Shown here in pieces: positions 29,776-43,060 of a DNA stretch of 64,000 nt. A program made the position numbers and the translations under genes. Under the pieces are notes generated by a model. The model searched no databases. It saw only the letters and a list, made by a program, of their open reading frames with translations, and had not been told where the DNA came from. The stretch's first letter is position 1, and each line of letters starts with the position of its first letter. Origin of the DNA: Kappaphycus alvarezii (lineage: Eukaryota > Rhodophyta > Florideophyceae > Gigartinales > Solieriaceae); NCBI GenBank assembly GCA_002205965.3, contig NADL03000555.1, forward strand, positions 1-64,000, given 5' to 3'.

Positions 29776-31520
29776 ATGCTGTCATCCACGCGGAAACAGA
29801 CCAACGTGATCAAGAAAAAAACAACGACAGCAGCCTTGGAAGCATGAAAAAGGCGGAATGCATTCAATTTGCTGAACATAAAATTCACAATATGCAGCAT
29901 TATCCAACAGACTGGGGTATCCAATGGTACCTTCATGCAGATCAAATCGGCGAGGAAGCCGAAGATGGGGCTGCACTGCAATCTCCCCTCAACACAGCAG
30001 AAAGTCCTCCAGGAGCAAGAAAGCAGCTGTCATCCGACGCAGAGGCAAGAATTATAAAGGACTTACCCAATGCGGGAAAGCAGGGGGTTTGCCGTAGACA
30101 AGCCAGCGTTGGTTAGGGTTGCAGGGGCTGTTTCCAGGGAGGAGGGGCACCCTTTCCGGAACGATGAACCGTAAGGTGAATGAATATGTTCTTTTCGTGC
30201 ACGTCATTGAGAAATCACATACAGCAGCCACGACAAAAGTACTTGGCAAAAAGTAGGGCAAAAAACTACGAACATGTTAGGATTTTAAAAAAAGATAATG
30301 AAAGTTGTGTTAAAAACCACATTTTCAAAAGAAGATCCGATATTGGTCTGGAATTTGGATGTATCCGATGTGGGTGGGGAGTTTGGAATGGAAACGGAAG
30401 TGTATGCTGACGATACAGGGAACAGTGGAGGGTTTCGTGTGTCGAGGGGAACGGGGATCAGGAAGCACTTGCAAGCGGTCGTTATTGCATCAGCTGCCGG
30501 AGATGCTTTGCCTCCGTTCTATAGATTTGAAGGGAAGCGTGCAATGGATAATTGGCTCAAACCTCTGAGTGAGGATATTTTGAAAAATGAATCTGGTACA
30601 CCAATGTGGCTTACAAAAAGGATTGATTTAACAGGAAAAGCTTTACTGTTGGAACGAAAAACGGTTCCATAGAGTCGTTCATCATTTCTCTTGTCATCGA
30701 TCACATCCATCGTCGCATATTTGGAACAGTCCCTCCAGGGCAACCCCTCCTTCTGCTGTTAGCCGGGCAAAAGGCGCGCTGTGGATGAGAATGGCTGACG
30801 AACGCCGCTGCTGCCAACGTGGAGGTCATGAAGCTCCCCGCAAACACGACACCTTCCTACAACCATGTGACAACAGCTTAAACAAGGTTTTTCAGACTAC
30901 AGCCAGTAGGACTCGAGACTTGACATCACATAAGTATCTACTGTATTTTCTAGCATGAATATGAAGATGATTTCTGGGATAGCTAGATATCGTTCTTTGA
31001 CGAAGAAAGTCGTTCAGGAGGCCTTTCGAAACGTTAGCTTGTGGCCTCTTGACTACAGTGTTTTGGAGAAATTTCAAAGACTCCTCTCCAGAACGCCGTG
31101 TAGTGTCGAAAACAAACTCATATCGTCTTGAAATCCGAGATATTCGGGACGCTGGCTTATCCAATCAGCCGAGATCAGTATTGCACGACATAATCGAAGC
31201 TGCAATTCAGAAAAGCGTCGCGGCGATTACTGTTTTCTATTCTGCGTTTGAAAAGGGCTTTTCCGTACAGCTTGTCCTCCTCCAGACCCAACCCGCAATT
31301 TGATTGATTATAGGAAGTCTGCGGTTTATCTCACCCTAAACGAGGTCATCGCTTCCCGTAAGAAGGTGGAGGAAGCTAAAAGCAGGAAGATACAGAGAGG
31401 AAAAGAAAGCAGAGGATCGGAAACAAAGAGCCGAGCAACAGAAAACGAAAAAGAATCGTGCAATGCTAGAAAGTCCCACGTGATCGTCTCCCTCACTGAC
31501 CCCATACGGGGATGGTAGGG
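29776..31520 (+). pseudogene. pogo-like DDE transposase, heavily degraded
   Basis: Pieces in several frames follow the order of pogo/Fot1-type transposases. An HTH-like segment with TGVSNGTF lies near 29890. A second DNA-binding segment follows at ~30090-30170 (VDKPALVRVAGAVSREEGHP). The catalytic region has LVWNLD (first Asp) then AVVIASAAGDALPPFYRFEG at ~30475-30530. QPLLLLLAGQ at ~30740-30770 shows Ala where the second catalytic Asp belongs. KLPANTTPSYNH follows at ~30830, then AFRNVSLWPLD near 31025 and a Lys/Arg/Glu-rich tail to ~31480. Many stops and frame changes mean no function. Terminal inverted repeats were not found. Confidence 0.65.
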
Positions 31521-31524
31521 ATTG

Positions 31525-34500
31525 CTCTTCTGTTCAGTTGTCGCAAGGGGATAGTAGAGGCGGAGCTATTGAAGGAGTTTTGTGTTTCGATGAGAGCATG
31601 AGTGATCAGTCATGCCTTGCGGACCCGAGTTTATCTCCGTAGCACCACAGAGAGCTCTGAATATGCCAAAATTTTTTTTGGCTGCTCCAAATTAAGCCGC
31701 TTTTAGTAAATTTCTCCTCTCTGTATGCCTGTGCACTTGTCTTGTTCTATTTCCTTTCAAACCCATAATTAAAGTCCACCATCACAGGCACGAATAGAGT
31801 GGGTAAAGGATATTGACAGATACATTTTTCAATTAAAACGACGCAGTACAAGTGGAGATATAACCGTTTATTCCAAAAGCGCTCCAAATATGTCCCTACC
31901 TGAAGGGTATACAGCTAGAAACTAATTGGGTGGCACACGTTGGCCATAGACAGTGGGATGCGAGACAAGATATCTATAGGGGGGAAAAATTGCGGTGCTT
32001 TACTGATTCGAGCTGCAGGACGGCAATTTTCCGAAGACTGCGGGGGACAGATCTGTGTATTAGATATATAAATAGCGATGGCCGACCATAGAGTACAACT
32101 AATGCCCTGATATATGCGGGTGTTGAAAGCTCGAACCGTACAGGGCAGTCTCGAGATGATATCAGGATAAAGTGCACCCAGCCAAGTTCAGTTTGGCTAC
32201 ACGACATGCTTACTTCAATGGGAATCTATCGTGCTCACTGCAAATGATTCATGTCCAATGTTTTGTATGATTTACACTGGAGGATTCGAATATATAGCTA
32301 GGGAATAAGAGAATCCACGTCGGCCATGTGCACCGAAAAATGCAGGTCCAGTTCAATTCAACTATTGAACTCAACACAAGAAAAAATGATGGCCAGTGCT
32401 AAGAACTGTTCATTGAGCCAATTTGGTCTAGCGGTAACATTGAGATCAACTCAGGAAAAAGGGATTTCTTCGGAGACGTTCCGAAGTAATTAGTAGCGTC
32501 TGTTTTTACAAAAGTAAACCCATTACGGTCGGATAAAAAAGTAACCTCATATTATGAGAGTAGTCACTAACATTGGTACAGCCATCTAAATAGTGTAACC
32601 ACAGAAGGGCGAGTTACAAGCTACTAGACGAACAACCAGTGACGAAACAGTCTCAGACTGTGTTTCAGCACTCCATGAATCAACAGCTTCAAGTCGTACA
32701 CTAATCAGTCAAGAGAACGTTACGGTGAGGTAAATTCCAGCTATGAAAGTCTAAAAAGCAAAAGAGTTGATGAAAGGAAGCTAAACTGTTTTCGAAAACG
32801 ATATAATCAATGACTGCATGACATCTATTAATTTAAATATTGTCGTTTGTGCATATTTACATTTCAGTTATCCCTAGAACTATGTTTAATCGCCTAATTT
32901 CAAAACAAGCAATTACGCAATCCCACTTTTGACATAAAATTCCGAAGCAGTTTTCCTTTATGAACTGAAATTCACTCTGCATCTTTATTTGTATGTAACG
33001 GTTGATAATTTTGGTCCTTTTCGAAGAGAAATGTTTCCATTTATGGTCTACTTCGCACAATACGTTACGCTTCGAAATTTCATCTAGATGATTTTCACTT
33101 AAGTCCTAATTTTCCATAAGGAATGCAATTCGAAATGAACGAAATACTGTGCGGTCATGTATTTTAAAGCAGTAAATTTAGTGCCTGGAACTTTGGGAGC
33201 ATCGGCGTGCAGTATCTTTCGCAAACTTGGGACATTGATCCCACTGCACTCTGAAATTGCGCACTTTGGCGCGTCGCCACGGATGGATTTGAAACTCCTT
33301 GATTTCTAGTATTATTTGGGCCTCATAGGTTCGGTCCAATGAAATCTGCATTTATTGCTGCATCATGTGAATGGAGTGCTAGCATAACTGTAAACTGTAA
33401 GAGAAAGCATCTCAAACCACGAGACGCGCGGCTCATCATTACCAACACGAGCTGAACTTGTCTAGGAATTAATCCTAAAAGATTGGATCTACGTCTAAGA
33501 GTAAATAAAGGAAAGTCTAAAATGGCGATAAAGGCTATTTTAAACAGTTCAGCTGTTAAATTACATCACTATTCTGCCTAAAAGGAATGAAATGTATTAT
33601 TTTTGAGATTTTATCCACAAATTATAATATTATGTTGTTCCCATTTGTGGAATATGGTATTGAAGTGATAAAATAAGCAGTGAAAATGAACAATTTTAAA
33701 TTGGATGACTGTATTGGTTGTATTAGACACGCTTATTTCTGATTTGAAAACTTTCCCTTTGTCATCTGCATGAGTCCACGAATTTGATACAACTTACCTT
33801 AAAGTTTTTTCAATAATTTATTAAAGCTAACATTTCATTCCAGAATAGCACTTTTGTCAGTGACCTAAGTGAAGTACATTAAAAAGGAAGTAATGGTAGA
33901 ACTATCAAAAGGGCTATTATCGACTTACTTTTGAGATTGCCTGATTTTGCAGTAACTGAACAAATATTCAATCTCTGTCAAGTTCTTTTCATTAGCCATG
34001 ATACTTCTCTCCTTTATTCCTTTCAAATCTAGAACTACAATCAAGTTAAGAGAAAAACCGCATACAAATTATTTTTTCCCGAGCGGCAACTGGGCCCACA
34101 CGAGTACCCTAGTTTCTTAGTGGCAAAATTTACCTCCGAAACGGTGCCACAGTGATTGAATACCCTGAAACTCATTTTATATTGATATATTTACACAAAC
34201 TGCTCACTGTGTTAATTAGCAAACTATTGAAGGCCTCAGTCATTAGTTTCTGAGCAAGGAACTTCTGAAAACTCGGTTCTTCTTCTACGGTTGTTGATTT
34301 TTAAGCGTGCATCATCAATTAGGGTAGCAGATATATTCACTGCATTTATAGGGGATTGTTGATAATGTATTAGTTTCAAACGGAAATTGCCTGTAGGGGC
34401 ACATAATTTGTCGTACAGACACAGAAAGTTTCCACAGCATTTGAATAGCCTTTTGGACTGTATTGAAATATTTCGAAATAACTGCCGTCCTGTCATTATA

Positions 34501-34600
34501 TTTAAAGCTCTGGAAAATCCGAATATTCTCAGAAGCTTCATGTAGTAAAAGCATATTCATTTTGTACAGGGATATGTTTATACTAAGATTTCTCGGAAAA
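31525..34600. other. Transition to AT-rich DNA, no gene seen
   Basis: Only short open frames without resemblance to known families. G+C falls steadily from about 32.2 kb. A tRNA box-A-like GGTCTAGCGGTAAC at ~32427 has no matching B box. Confidence 0.5.
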
Positions 34601-34619
34601 GTGTTTGTTACTTCGTTTC

Positions 34620-35720
34620 ATGTAACATTTATCGGCAAATTTTTCAAATAGATCTTAGAGATGGGTTTTAACCGCCTGGCTTGCCTTTTAGACAGATGTC
34701 GCACGGTTTAGAGACATATATGTGAATAATGTTCATTATAGACAACAAAAGTATGTGTATTTAAATAGGTTCTCCATCAATTCAGTAAATAAACGACAGC
34801 GATTGGATCCATTGCATAAGATTGATATATTTTCTCTATCTTTTAGTGCTCTAGATGCGAAGGCCGTGGGTCCTTGGTTATTTACCTCAATCTGTTTCAA
34901 TACAGCACCATTTGCAAGGGTTTAAGAGTCATTGGTCACTACATTCACTTGTGGTTCAAAGCTTTGAAGAATCAGTGCTTGTGGAATTGGTAATTTGAGA
35001 TTATCCGAAGCCTTTTTATTTCCTTTTCCATTTGAAAGGAATTTTCTTGTCAATTCTGTCGTTCAATTCGCAATTTTTGAAAAAGACTTTGTAAACTTCC
35101 GATAATAGCTGAAATGATCCAAAAAATATTAAACCCCAGTTTCAGCTCACGGATTTTTCAAGCACCCGATAGTATGTAATTTCTGCGTGTCAACCTCAAC
35201 TCCGTTTTGTTGGAGTATATGTACAAAAAAATCATTTCTGTTACTCTGAAACTGCATTTAGATAGCTTAACAAATGGTTCCTCTATTTGTAGAATATCGA
35301 ACACTTCTCTGATATGCTTCAAGTGATCTTTCATTATCTTTTAGATAAAAGAATATCTTCTAAGTAATAAATAACTAAATTAACTAGTTTATCCTTGAAA
35401 ATAAATTTCAACTACATGGATGACGCTAGTAAATTGATCAATTGAAAATATTATGCTAGGAATTCAAAATGACCACATCTAAGTTGTAGTGCTGTCATGA
35501 GAATTGAATTTTTGTCCAATATAATCTGATGGTGTTATATACAGATTAAATTTCGAAAGGAAATTAGTGCCCTTCAATTGATGATAAATTTCACCAATTC
35601 TTAGATGAAGTAATTATTCTTCATATTTTGCTTGGTCAGAGTTCAATGGTCGTCGACCAGTTTTTCGTCGTTCATTTTTGGACTCAAGTAATAATGATAG
35701 ACCTCTTGACTTTCATTGAT
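34620..35720 (-). mobile_element. Fossil Ty3/gypsy reverse transcriptase and RNase H
   Basis: Reading the minus strand through many stops gives, in the correct gypsy order and spacing: QLKGTNFLSKFNLY (~35580-35535, the 'L.GA..FSK.DL' motif), RCGHFEF (~35480-35461), NLVIYYLEDILLSK (~35380-35340, the YxDD box degraded to LEDI), VHILQQNGVEVD (~35230-35190, the 'LGH...NG' box), FLDHFSYYRKFTKSFSKIA (~35125-35065, 'FLGL.SYYRRFI..FS'), then ANGAVLKQ (34917-34890) with AFASRALKD following, and LSKRQARRLKPIS near 34680. Chance cannot readily produce this ordered series. It is AT-rich and far more decayed than the element at 11-15 kb. Confidence 0.7.
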
Positions 35721-37479
35721 CGGAAAAAACCCTAGTACAACAAATAGTCCATTCGATATCGCAATTAAATTATGAATTTCTATAAAAGTCGATAAACCAC
35801 CTCTCTTGTGTGTTTGCGATGTCTTGTAGTTTTATTATGAAATCATGTAATACTTTCGAAAGTATTTTGTTGGGAAACATCTTTGTAATAACATTTGGAA
35901 ATGCTTCAGAATTTGTTGGAGATCAGTGGAATGCCCCGTGTGATTTTTATATCCGCTGTATAAAAGGGGCTATAGAAATATAAAAGGGGGTTAATATTGG
36001 ATTAATTTTCCAAAATAGAATTTAGGGATGTGAAAAGAGACTTAATAAGTGGTAAAAAATATTCTTTGACTCTTTCTTGTGGTTCAACTCGATAATATTC
36101 GATTTTCCGTGAATGACTGTTTTATGATATTCTTATGAGATGATACCAATGATTTAACAGGTTCAAATCATAACACATCATCAAAATGACTGCGAGATAA
36201 AATTGTTCACAACATATCTGAGGTTTTACTTTGAAAGTAATTTTAATTTCTTCAAAGTTTCATTGGGTCTACTTATTATTTCAGCGCGACGGAAAGATTT
36301 TTTTATAGGAAAGTCATCCTCTGGAAATAAATATTCGTCATGATGGATTGTCCATGCTCAGTCATCCACAAGAAGCTTTTGTTTTTCCCTTTTTCCTCCT
36401 AGAATGAACCTGATTACTAACAGATCTTTTTCCGTAGTTTAAAGGGATTTAATTTCTCAAAATTTTGAGCAGCAGTGAATGTGGAAAAAATATCTGTAGA
36501 GGAAGTATTCTCGGACGATATTATGTTCTAGGGTTCTTTTGTGGTTTCAGCTAATTGAAAGTCTTCATTTTTTCTTGTGGTGTTTAGGGCAGTTTTAACA
36601 AGATTTAATTTCTGAAGACAATGTACGCACAAAATTTCTGACATGCATTCTTCGAGATCTTCCTTCCTAAACGTTTTTAGCTCTATACTTACAATCTTCA
36701 TAGGAGTAGGAACCTATTGCGTGTTTCTTGACAGAAAGAATTGAAATGATTACGTTACTTATACTCTTCTTTGAGCTATTTACACACCTTTTGCTTCTCT
36801 TATTGCACCTGAAAGAGTGATTTGATCTTGTTTGAAGAGCTGCACTCGTATAATATGCTTATGTACGCGATTTTAACAGTACCTATGTTCATCCATGATA
36901 ATGTTAGGAATTTCATGGGGGATCCGAAGGAAATATTCATTGCAGCTTGGAAAAAAATTGACTTATTTCCACATTGTTAGTTCATCCCTTGCTATTTATT
37001 GTATTTTTACAACGCTTTTAATCATTTCGTTTCATATTGACAAATTTTGTCTCAAACTTTGCATAATTTCGGCCAAGACTTGTAAACTACGCGACGAAGT
37101 CCCAAAGTTCATTTTGAAAACATTATAATCCAGTTAAAAAGTTTAGAGGAATGCGATTGGCCGAAAAATCCTTTCAAAAAAATTGATTTCGAATAACTAA
37201 ATTGGTGCATTCGGCCTATCTTTGTTGTAACCAATCTTTGAGTACATTACTTTCGATTGTTTTCAATGAGAGAACTGTCCTACTGTAGGATGTAAGAATA
37301 CCTGCAAGGGAGGCTAGTTTCAAATATTTTTCTCAAATTGCCCTTTGAAAGAATTTGTTCAAAAAGTTTGAAAACGTCTTTTTATATCTCAGTACCACTG
37401 ATGATTTTACTTCCAACTCCCTTCAGGAAAAATTTTGGAGACGAAGAAAGTAATATAGGAATCAAGATGGCTAGAAACT

Positions 37480-38970
37480 TTATCAATTAAATGATAAGAA
37501 GGGAAAAAGAACAAAGGAATACACTATAGCGGTGATTAGAAGAAGCATAGCTGCCCTAAGCGGTTCGGAGATCGAAGTAGCCGTGGCAGCGAAGACAGGC
37601 TTTGTGATGATCCATATTCTTCTTGAAGCGATACGTGGTATTAGAAACTTCGCCCTAGAGGGTCCCGAAGCTGCGAAGGCGGCTGTAGCAACAAGATCGA
37701 ATGTGCTTAGATCACTGTGCCGCACTAGTTAAGGTTACTGCCCACGATTTAAAGTGGCAAAAAACTGTTTAGCCTTTGATTGGTGAGTCAGCGATATAGT
37801 AGGGGCCAAGATTTCGTATGAAATGATAATTGGCTGTGAGGCAAACAGGTGTGAAACTTAGATATGTGATGGGCGGAAGCGTGCGAAGAGGGCAACAATT
37901 GGCCAATTCAAGGACGCAGGGAAGGCGAATCGGGTGAGAAGACCCTACGCGGGGGTATAGAAAGAGATTATGAAGCTAGAAGCGATAGAACTGGGAGTGA
38001 CAAAGGTTTTTTGGCCAATTCGGCTTTTGGGGACTTGATATCATTGAACACAGCGGCATAGTAAACTGTGACCATTCGGAGTCCTTGGGGTTGACGGTGG
38101 CGAGGGAAATGATTTACGTATGGTACCAAGGTATATGGGGCTCTGTGGACTTCATTTTCTTGCATGTGCGTGGGCCGATAACAGAGATGATTTAGGAGTA
38201 TGGTCACAGTGAAAGGATTCAATCTTTTGCAGATGCGGACACTCCTCTTTCATGTACCGGTTAGTTGTACTCAGACGGAGAGGACAGGGCACTCTGAGAT
38301 GAGCAATTCAGTAGCAAAAGGGATTGACGATTAAGCAAGACAAAACAGAAAAGAAGTCGGTATTATCGGATACTTCCTTGTTCAGGAGGAATTCTGTGAC
38401 TCGGCGCGCACAAGAGATGGTTGTATCGCAGTTCTGCCGAAATTTCCATGGTAAATCAGCTTCCCAACCATGGCAATCGCCGGATGAATTGATGCGACCG
38501 AAGAATCCTTTTCGTTACGGAATAAACATCTCAGCGGGGAATTGTGCGACAGCAGGATTTTGCTAAGGTCGCTGACCTTGGCTTATTCCTGTCAAGTAGG
38601 GAGTCTTTCTGCGATAGAGATAGCAGAGGGCGTGAAGGCGTAAACTTCAGGATGTTAGTCTAGTAAACTTCGACGTTATTTGAGGGCTTAGTTGTAGACT
38701 CAAAGGCCTTAGTTCTGAAATGGCAGCGACAACAGGCTCCGCGACTGGAATATTCGACGTTCCAGTGGAGGACTCAAGCAGGTTTAAGATCTTCGCTAGC
38801 TGAGTTTCGATGCCAATAAATTTTGTTCTTAAGGATGTTGAAGCGAGAAGAGTCGAACTGGGATGATTCAGGGGACGTGATTTTGGACAAAGTTTATGTG
38901 CGAGTGTGGTAGACGACTTAGATTGATTCTTCTAGAGCTGGTTCGAGGGATGAGAAAAGGCGATGACCTG
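37480..38970. other. GC-balanced island inside the AT-rich desert
   Basis: G+C rises abruptly (the 60-base line at 37561 counts 31 of 60) and the plus strand becomes purine-rich, then drops again after ~38.97 kb. Open frames on both strands are short (up to 84 codons) and unrecognised. It looks like a younger insertion or a segment spared whatever process drove the surroundings to AT. Confidence 0.45.
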
Positions 38971-41900
38971 AGTAACCAAAAGATGACAGCAGAGTTTTCC
39001 ATTTATTTGGTTATAAAGACCTGCTAGACTGATTGGAATCTTAAACTTTGTATATTCCATTATTAGTCTTTTCAGCAGTTGAGTATCGACTGACGTTGTG
39101 ATACTGTTTCTATTGCGTGAAGATTATGTCAAGATGAATCCTAAATTACCATTATTCCTTATAGTATATTGCCAGAAACCTTTACTAAGGTTTTAACACT
39201 ATACTCATACACCAGTGAAACATTTGCACTGTACATATACAACAGTGAAAGGCACAATATCATATCAATTTGTACTTAGCGAACAAGACTGAGCTATAAC
39301 GTAGAGCTCGCCTGCTTCACGAAAATTATCACCTCTTAACATTCAAAATTTACTGTATAACTTCTTTCTAGGTAGTGAAAAAAACTTTGCCACAATTTTT
39401 CATTGCTTTCAACATATCTTGTTTGTGCTCCGGGGTCCCTAAGAAACTTTCAGTTGGTAGCTTTAGTGACTGTTTTCCAGAATACCTTTGATTATGTGCT
39501 AACTGCTAAACAATTTTCTTTGCTTTCGTTCAGTATTTCTACACGAAAACCATGGCCTAAAGCTCCAGTCACTACGATGGGAGCATAAAGCATTAGGTCA
39601 ACCATTTAATTCCATTTTTGGGCTCAAATAGCTACACATAAAAGTAAAGATCAAGAACGGGCGTTTTTGCTTAAATGGTTTTATCACAGATTAAATTTTT
39701 GGCTTGAAATTATGAAGCGTCCTTTGTTTACTATTTATATTTGGGAAGACTAGATGCAATTTACCACAAAAGTAATGATCATTTCGTTTTCCGCTTGATA
39801 CGTTGGCGCCTGGAAGTTAATTTTTCTTAAGGTATTAGCCTCTCTATATATTGAGTTATATCTAGAAGGAAAATTTCAGCAAGTGGATCTTACCCTAAGA
39901 ATGGTACCCTAAGAAAAAGACGAACATGCAATTCTTCATTTCCAAAAACGATGATGCAGTTTCTTTGAAGGAAATGGAAAATTGAAGCAACCAGAAGCCA
40001 CATTTTCACTAGTTCCCTGTAATTAATTCCAAAGATCGAACCAAACTAGAAAATAAATCCTTTCTGCAACCTGAAATGAATAAATTTACTCCTTTTTGCT
40101 GGAACAATGGCTTGATGGTCCTTAACCTGCAAACATCTTCTAGTACTGCGTATAAGTTCTTATTCTCGATATTAATTACACAAATGCCAACTATTCTCTC
40201 TCCAAGTTTGAAAATTTCGAGACACACTATTTCATAGCCTGTGTAATGAAGAAGATGTAGGAATTTTTCTTATTTTGATTTTCGTCTCTCTTGAGGCTTC
40301 AAAAATGACACTTAACTCATCCTTATCCACAGAAAGAGAGTATTGAGGTTTCAAAATGGAGAGAAGGTTCCTTCATGATGTTCTTTTAGTCAATTTTAAA
40401 TTAAGCCAAAATATTTAAACATCCTAAATATTCTTTTCCAAGGCTTTTTCTGTGTATCATGGCAGAAAGATAGTTGTAAATCTCATGAAAATGGGAGAAA
40501 ATAGAGAAAATATTTAGATAGCGACGAGGGTGACCAGTTCCTTCAAGGAAAATCCATTGAGATCCCTAGTTGCATCTTTATCTACATAAAATTCATGTTG
40601 TGTATATAGAAAACTGACCGCTTAAGGCTTGAACTTTCGAGGGAAACTTTAGTGTTACATAGACTCATTATATGATTAATAATGGCATCGGGGGAAAATT
40701 GACACTTTAAAATTGCGCAACCTGGGCAGATTTGGGAACCAAATATTGGTACTTTGACAAAGGGGAGGGAAATACGTGTACCGAAATCAGAAACTTTTTA
40801 TCAGACCAAAATGGTCACATTGAATCTTGACTCTCAAAAGCGGAAATATGATATCGATTCTGTCTTTAATTCCTCCCTGAAAATGATATAAAAATAAATC
40901 ACAATAAGATCTTGAGTAGTAAAAACGTAAAAATCGTTCAGATTACCGAAATAGTTAATCTAACTGGCCGCACTTATGCAGTTCATCGTCCCTTAGTTTT
41001 CGTAGAAGCATAAATTATCGTTTTCCTTTCAAAATGTCATAAGTCGGAACGACAGTAACAAAAATAAAGATGCGGCTACTCTGGGGCCTTTATTGAGATA
41101 GATTGACTCCTTTCGAAAACATAATACTCTGGTACTGAAACAGGAACCGGATAGTACAGTATCCACTGAGTTCATATGGTTTCAAATTCGGAACTATTCC
41201 GTTCTGCAAAATTTTCTTTCTGCGATGTGATCAAAAAAGGCTGCAGGCAGCTCTTGGATTTTATGTTTTTATCTTAAATTAGTTACTGCAGACTATTTTT
41301 GCATAATTTCAGCTTTTATCTTATTTCAGGGAGGGGCAAATTTCTGAAAATTAGATAAGATGAAATTATCAGGCTTTTCATACGATATATCGGCGTTTAG
41401 CTACAATTTCCGTACAAAATGATGAGATAGGTATTGAGAATACCTTGTTTACCCTCTTGGTAGGTGTTTTTAGGACTGTTTGGTGTCTGGTTCTGATTCT
41501 AAAATAAAAAGTTGGAATAATTGAATATTCAAATATTTTAGCCTTCAAAAAATATATATTGAGCGAGTATCAAATATACATAGTACAAAAATGCAAATTT
41601 GGAATGAATAACTTTGAGAAGAGTTGAAAAAAGAATTATAGTTTCAAAAAGTATATTTGAAAGTTTAGCAATGTGATGACAAAGAAGAAATACTAGATTC
41701 TAGATGGTAGTTCTCCAAGTCGTGTAGTTATATTTTAGATACCGAAAAATGTCATTAATATGAATAATTGAAGCTTGGCACATTTACAGAGTCTCAAAAG
41801 GCAGATAATTGTGGAAAAAACTTTGAAATGCACTTTAGGGTTCAAAAGAGTTTGAAAATCCACACAAAGAGCAACTAAGTATACTTTCACTTTCAGTAGT

Positions 41901-42749
41901 AGTTTTGTAAAGCAGAGGAAAACCGTAGCATCTTCATGTCGAGATTGAACAAATAAATGTTAGGAATTGGCATTGTAAAGCCCATTGGAGACATTATTCT
42001 TTCATAGTTACTCTTTTACTTTATATTAGTTGTTCTTTGCGAGATTTTCCATTATTTTGTTCTTCATATTTGTTGGAATGAGGGATTCTTTTACGACATG
42101 TACAGGTTGGTTCATCGGGTACTTACCTCACTATCAGTTATATAAGAATGGGGCTACAGTCTTGTTGAATAAAATGGTTCGATAGGGCCTCGTTTCGAGC
42201 ATACTTTCTGGTACCTTTCACAACTACCGACATCAATGAACAGTTTTTGACTATGGTAAACGTATCAGAAACTCTCAAAATTAGTCTACATTTCAAGGAT
42301 AATGGAAGAAAGTACATAGAAAATTATGCTTCCTTTGCCGTACCCAAGTAGAATTTACTGCAGCTGTATTTGAGAAAAAAGACCACTAGGAAAGTTCCTG
42401 TTCACGTACTGAGTACTTTTTTCGATATTTCTTGAATAAATTCGAATGGAATCTAAATTTTCTGGAGCCAGCTCATTTTATATCTAAATTTGGACTGAAT
42501 GTAACACGCTTTGAGCTGAAGAATTTGGAGGCCTGTAGCATCTTATTACAACATTTGGCCCTTGGACCAAAGCAAAATGGTATTTTTTTCGTTAAGGAAT
42601 GATACAATAGAAGACATTCCAACTTTGAACGGCTACCAAAAGCACCAGGATCAAGAGAAGAGTTCACGTTAGTCAATAAACCAGGGGTTTGCAAGAATGA
42701 AATCCAGGTTTTAAGCACTGATTGAATTATGTCTTGCATTTATTTTTTA

Positions 42750-43060
42750 CTCATTACTACAGAAACAGCTCTAGACCAAAGCAAACATTAGAGGGGTTTC
42801 CACCGTGAATTATTTGCGATGAAAAAATTGGTGGAGAAAATCAAATGTCATATCATAAAAATAATCACCGAGGTTTTTATACAAATTGATTTTTGATGAT
42901 ATCTAAAAGTTTACGCAAGCTTCACCCTGAGACCTTTTTCTTCTCTAAATCAAAAATTGTTGCAGTATTGCGCATACCAAAGATCGAGAAATGAAAATTC
43001 GGGAGGGGATTATGCGATAAGCTTATCTCTCGAATTGTGGTGTAAAGGATATCTCCGAGG
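42750..43060 (+). mobile_element. Probable fossil gypsy RNase H fragment
   Basis: The plus strand reads FHRELFAMKKLVEKIKCHII at 42798-42857, close to the 'FHRELLA...FRH' core of gypsy RNase H, then FIQIDF where 'TDH' is expected. About 35 codons later NENSGGDYAISLS falls where the 'N..ADALSR' end motif should be. Upstream reverse transcriptase is not readable. Several stops interrupt it. Confidence 0.4.

Noticed and set aside
32420..32450. tRNA-like A box GGTCTAGCGGTAAC
   Set aside because: No B box (GGTTCRANNCC) at the right distance and no acceptor stem.
40009..40227. Minus-strand 72-codon frame in the AT-rich block
   Set aside because: Tried as a retroelement fragment, but no motif series in order could be read around it.
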